From Pipra filicauda (taxonomy: Eukaryota > Chordata > Aves > Passeriformes > Pipridae): DNA of 64,000 nt. Below are positions 60,961 to 64,000 of this stretch, piece by piece. The DNA lies in NCBI RefSeq assembly GCF_003945595.2, contig NW_024104664.1:186001-250000 (forward strand), read 5' to 3'. The number at the start of each line of letters is the position of its first letter. Position 1 is the first letter of the stretch. The notes under the pieces were generated by a model. It was given only the letters and a program-made list of their open reading frames with translations, made no database searches and was not told where the DNA came from. The translations under genes were made by a program, and so were the position numbers.

Positions 60961-62429
60961 AGTTTTCAGGCCTTAACATTTCCTGCAAATCTGTCCTCCT
61001 CCTGAAAATCCCAAAGTCCAGATTTTGGTCCGCTCTGGTTTCTGCTTTGCTACAGAGAACTGTATGTGCTGCTTGGAAACTGGGGTGGCAAGTCCCAGAA
61101 AGGCTGGCTGAGCACCAGATAGGGTGACAGAACTGCCCGGGTTCCCCATTTCTCCCTCTGGACTCAAGTTCTTGACATTAACAGAAAACAGGGATATAAC
61201 TGCACTTCAGTATTCTTTGCTCTATCACCACCCCGTTCATAATATATCTGGAAGATACTTTTTCCAAGAAGACAAACACAAAGCACGCTACCACTGTGGG
61301 AGACCACACTTTTCACTCTGCTCTGCAGCATTCAGGCCCAGGACATCAGACTACTTACCCCGTGGTAAATTCAGGCTCCCCCAATACTACTTCTGTTCAG
61401 GAGGAATTTTTCCCTCTCATTCTTTAAACCACAAATCTCAAAAGTCCCTGCACAATTTTCTGCAGCCTCTGCTTTGGTAGTGTCTTAAATCAATTACAGA
61501 GGAATCAGACCATCCTCCCTTTCATTATTTTTCTTTGCTCACTTCTAGGAACACACAGGTAAGTGGCAGAAGCATTTCCTTATAACCTAGAAATCCAAAG
61601 ACAGTACTGTAATGGGAAATTACACCTAAGAAAACAGCTCTGGGATTCACAACTGTCAAGTCTTGTGTGGAAGAATTAACTCATTAACACACAGCTATAT
61701 TGAACTACCACTGACTGCAGCAATTACCAATTGCACTACTTTCACTTGCAACTCCGAACTGAGTGGAATTGCTTTCTTTTAGCCTGGTTATTTACTTAAG
61801 AGGGACTGACTTTTCCATGTGTTTCGTTTAAATTCTTTAAGCTAATCCAGTGTCTTGGATAATCAAGCCTTTAACTTCAATTCTTATATTCAAGTTCACA
61901 TTCTGAAAATAGCAATGGTGCCTCACAACAGCCATTAATGCTGCACATTGAGTATGTAACTACCTGCTCCTTTCTCTGCATCCGTCGTGTATAAACACAC
62001 ACGTTCCATAAAAGCACAGTTAGAAAAAGAAATGTCTTTCACTGTTAATTGAACCAGACAATGAGAAACCAAGGGGGGAGGGGGAACACTGACATATTGT
62101 AGCAGAGAGTGAAAGAATTAAGCAATCTACCTAATGAAAAAACAGACACTATCAAGTTGCCACAGCCTGGCAGTTACACCCCAAAAACACATTACACACA
62201 CTCTTTCCCTCGGACACCTGAAAATGGGCAGAGCACACACTCAGGCATTGCAGCTCAGCTAATAACCATTTCATTACAGACAAGTTACACTCCAAATCAA
62301 TACAGTTTCTTTTTAGATCATAAGTGTAATTGATTTTTTTCTTTTACAGGAATAACCCTAAAAAATTTGGGGTGATTTCCTGCTTGTTATCACAACTGCT
62401 TTGTAATGTAAATCCAGTTTGAAATTTTG

Positions 62430-62444
62430 CAAGTAGGTGGCGTC
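62430..62444 (+). promoter_or_regulatory. CTCF-like motif
   Basis: CAAGTAGGTGGCGTC agrees with the vertebrate CTCF core (CCASYAGRKGGCRSY) at 13 of 15 positions by my count, including the key AGGTGGC. A single motif match in 64 kb is weak evidence for occupancy. Confidence 0.28.
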
Positions 62445-63390
62445 TCCAAACCCAGTGTTTCCCCTCAGACAGTGCCAATTCATCAAAACTGAAGCAAGCA
62501 GAAAAATACCAACTGAAAGTAGCTAACACACACTACTTCCATTGATATTGCAATAACAGATTGGAGCATCTAGTCCACCAAAATTGCATGCATGAAAGTC
62601 ACGTAAATTTTTCCTACTTACAGCATATAAAAAAAGTTACTGACTCCTTCATTAGCAGGTTTCTGAACTATGATAGGGAGTGTAACTACATGAAAGAGTT
62701 AGGTAAATGTTAAAAGTTAGCCCTATTTTAATGTACTGTATCATTGATTTCAGAGCGAACCAAACATTTCTATGAGACAGAAAAGGGCCACATTCCTTGC
62801 TTACCACACAGTGTTAACAATTTAATACACTGTCTATAACATAATACTGCTAGACCTAGAGCTTTCAGACTAATATTAACACACTTATAGAACACAATAA
62901 AATATTACCAGTAACAAGACAGGAAATTGAATTCTCCATCAGTAATATCTGCTATACAGAAAAAAATCCCAGCCTTTTAATTGAATTATTTTACGACTTC
63001 AGTTGGTACAGATCCATTTCAAATACCAAAACTAAAAGACAGTGTTTAAATGTGCATCTCTGAAAGGATAAGTCTCTGCAACTAATAAGGCCACATCTAG
63101 ATCCCCATGAAAAATAAACTGTGATAACTATCAAGCAAATGTTTTGATCTGACTTGAATTTGTGATCTGCCTCATACCACTGCTCTACAACACCCTGAAA
63201 ACAAGATTAACAACACAACTGCTGAAACCAAAGTCCACCACTACAAGTTTAGGAGATCTCCAGACATAAGAAACAACTCAGAGAAGAAGTACAAACACAA
63301 ACAAAGAGAAAGAAAAACAAATAATCTGAGCTTCTGAACATATGACCTTAGCAAGCCCTGCAATAGAATCCCAGAAACACCAACAGCTTG

Positions 63391-63455
63391 GTCCAAATTC
63401 CACTGGAGTCAATAGAGAAGTTCCCTTCAACTTCAGTGGTCTCTGATTTAGGCTT
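63391..63455. repeat. Ancient palindromic interspersed repeat, copy 3
   Basis: TCCAAATTCCACTGGAGTCA, then ATAGAGAAGTTCCC, then TTCAACTTCAGTGG, then TCTGATTTAGGC. This follows the same arm-spacer-arm order as the copy at 6292-6354 (TCAAAGCCCACTAAAGTCAA, and so on). The two arms, CCACTGGAGTCAA and TTCAACTTCAGTGG, are near reverse complements. I know the pattern from sauropsid genomes but cannot name the family. Confidence 0.5.
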
Positions 63456-64000
63456 GCACTGAATTTTCTGCTCTCACAAGGTTTGCATCATTCCTAAGCA
63501 TTAATTTTGAAAATGTTTCTTCAACACTAACAAACTACACAAGTTAAATAATAAGTACAGTTCTAAGACAGTAGGAATCCATCCTCTGGGTTTCACAAGT
63601 CATCTCCTTCTGGGAGTTCTTACATAACATAAGCCATATCTAGAAAAGTCTGAAGAAGCCCTCACAGAATTTCAAACTCCTTCAAACCATGTTTTTCAGC
63701 TGATGGAACTGTATTTTGCAAGAAAGTGAGTCAAAGTGCCCAGGCACAGACATTAGCATACATCACCTCAGGCAACAGCAGATGTTGAGCATTTCAGTCA
63801 CACTGTTGAGTTCTATTTAAAAAATTGACAGCAAAGGGGTTTGTTATACATTTATTTAATCAACCAATAGTGGGCATTCAGATAGTGAAGCTGTCAAACA
63901 GTAGTCATAAATAGAATTGTAACTGCACTTCATTAGAAGTTTTCCTCAGCCTTATTGATGCTGCTTGAATGAGTGAATGTACTTCCCTGAGTATTCTGAT

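Larger units (their letters stand above)
60961..64000. other. Noncoding block to the window end
   Basis: No gene is supported. The 118-codon plus frame at 61124-61480 has no domain. The block carries a CTCF-like motif at 62430-62444 and an ancient palindromic repeat at 63391-63455. The remainder is AT-rich unique-looking sequence, and the window ends inside it. Confidence 0.55.

Overview
The window looks like noncoding nuclear DNA from a bird: an intergenic stretch or the inside of a very long intron. The basis is a set of 3'-end fragments of CR1 LINEs in both orientations, which is the usual dominant retroelement of avian genomes. There is also one solo endogenous-retrovirus LTR whose text matches a family I know from songbird and other neoavian assemblies. 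The background is AT-rich and CpG-poor, with no CpG island. The assignment to Neoaves, perhaps a passerine, is inference and rests mainly on the LTR.

I find no protein-coding gene. The longest open frame is 166 codons (34723-35223, +). The others run about 60-150 codons, often overlap on opposite strands, contain no domain I recognise, and are what random sequence of this composition and length produces. I see no convincing tRNA, rRNA or spliceosomal RNA gene, no CRISPR array and no prokaryotic-type element.

Layout. 1-8 kb: an 11-bp purine tandem array (785-956), a 29-A run (5500-5528), an ancient palindromic repeat (6292-6354) and copy A of an unnamed dispersed repeat (6510-6675). 8-13 kb: a plus-strand CR1 (7819-8142), copy B of the same repeat (9345-9520) and a minus-strand CR1 (12012-12435). 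13-24 kb: a second ancient palindromic repeat (16640-16690), a CR1 remnant beside a 35-bp tandem duplication (18327-18420), an 11-bp-stem hairpin (19067-19093), a plus-strand CR1 (22848-23117) and an (AT)11 run. 24-39 kb: no mobile element that I can name, with two possible conserved noncoding patches and the longest open frames. 39-48 kb: a strong 42-nt hairpin (39413-39454), a minus-strand CR1 (39563-39880), a 20-bp perfect palindrome (44376-44395), an A/C-rich tract and small tandem repeats. 48-55 kb: a short CR1 3' end (51243-51309), an A/C-rich tract and the solo LTR (54774-55169). 55-64 kb: a GC-richer patch with CCAAT and paired homeodomain-type motifs (60640-60960), a CTCF-like motif (62430-62444) and a third ancient palindromic repeat (63391-63455).

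No genes act together here. Function, if any, would lie in noncoding regulatory elements. The best leads are the unnamed duplicated repeat at 6.5/9.4 kb, the three palindromic ancient repeats, the 39.4 kb hairpin and the possible regulatory patches at 25.4 and 60.7 kb. I did not find a previously undescribed biological system that I would defend.
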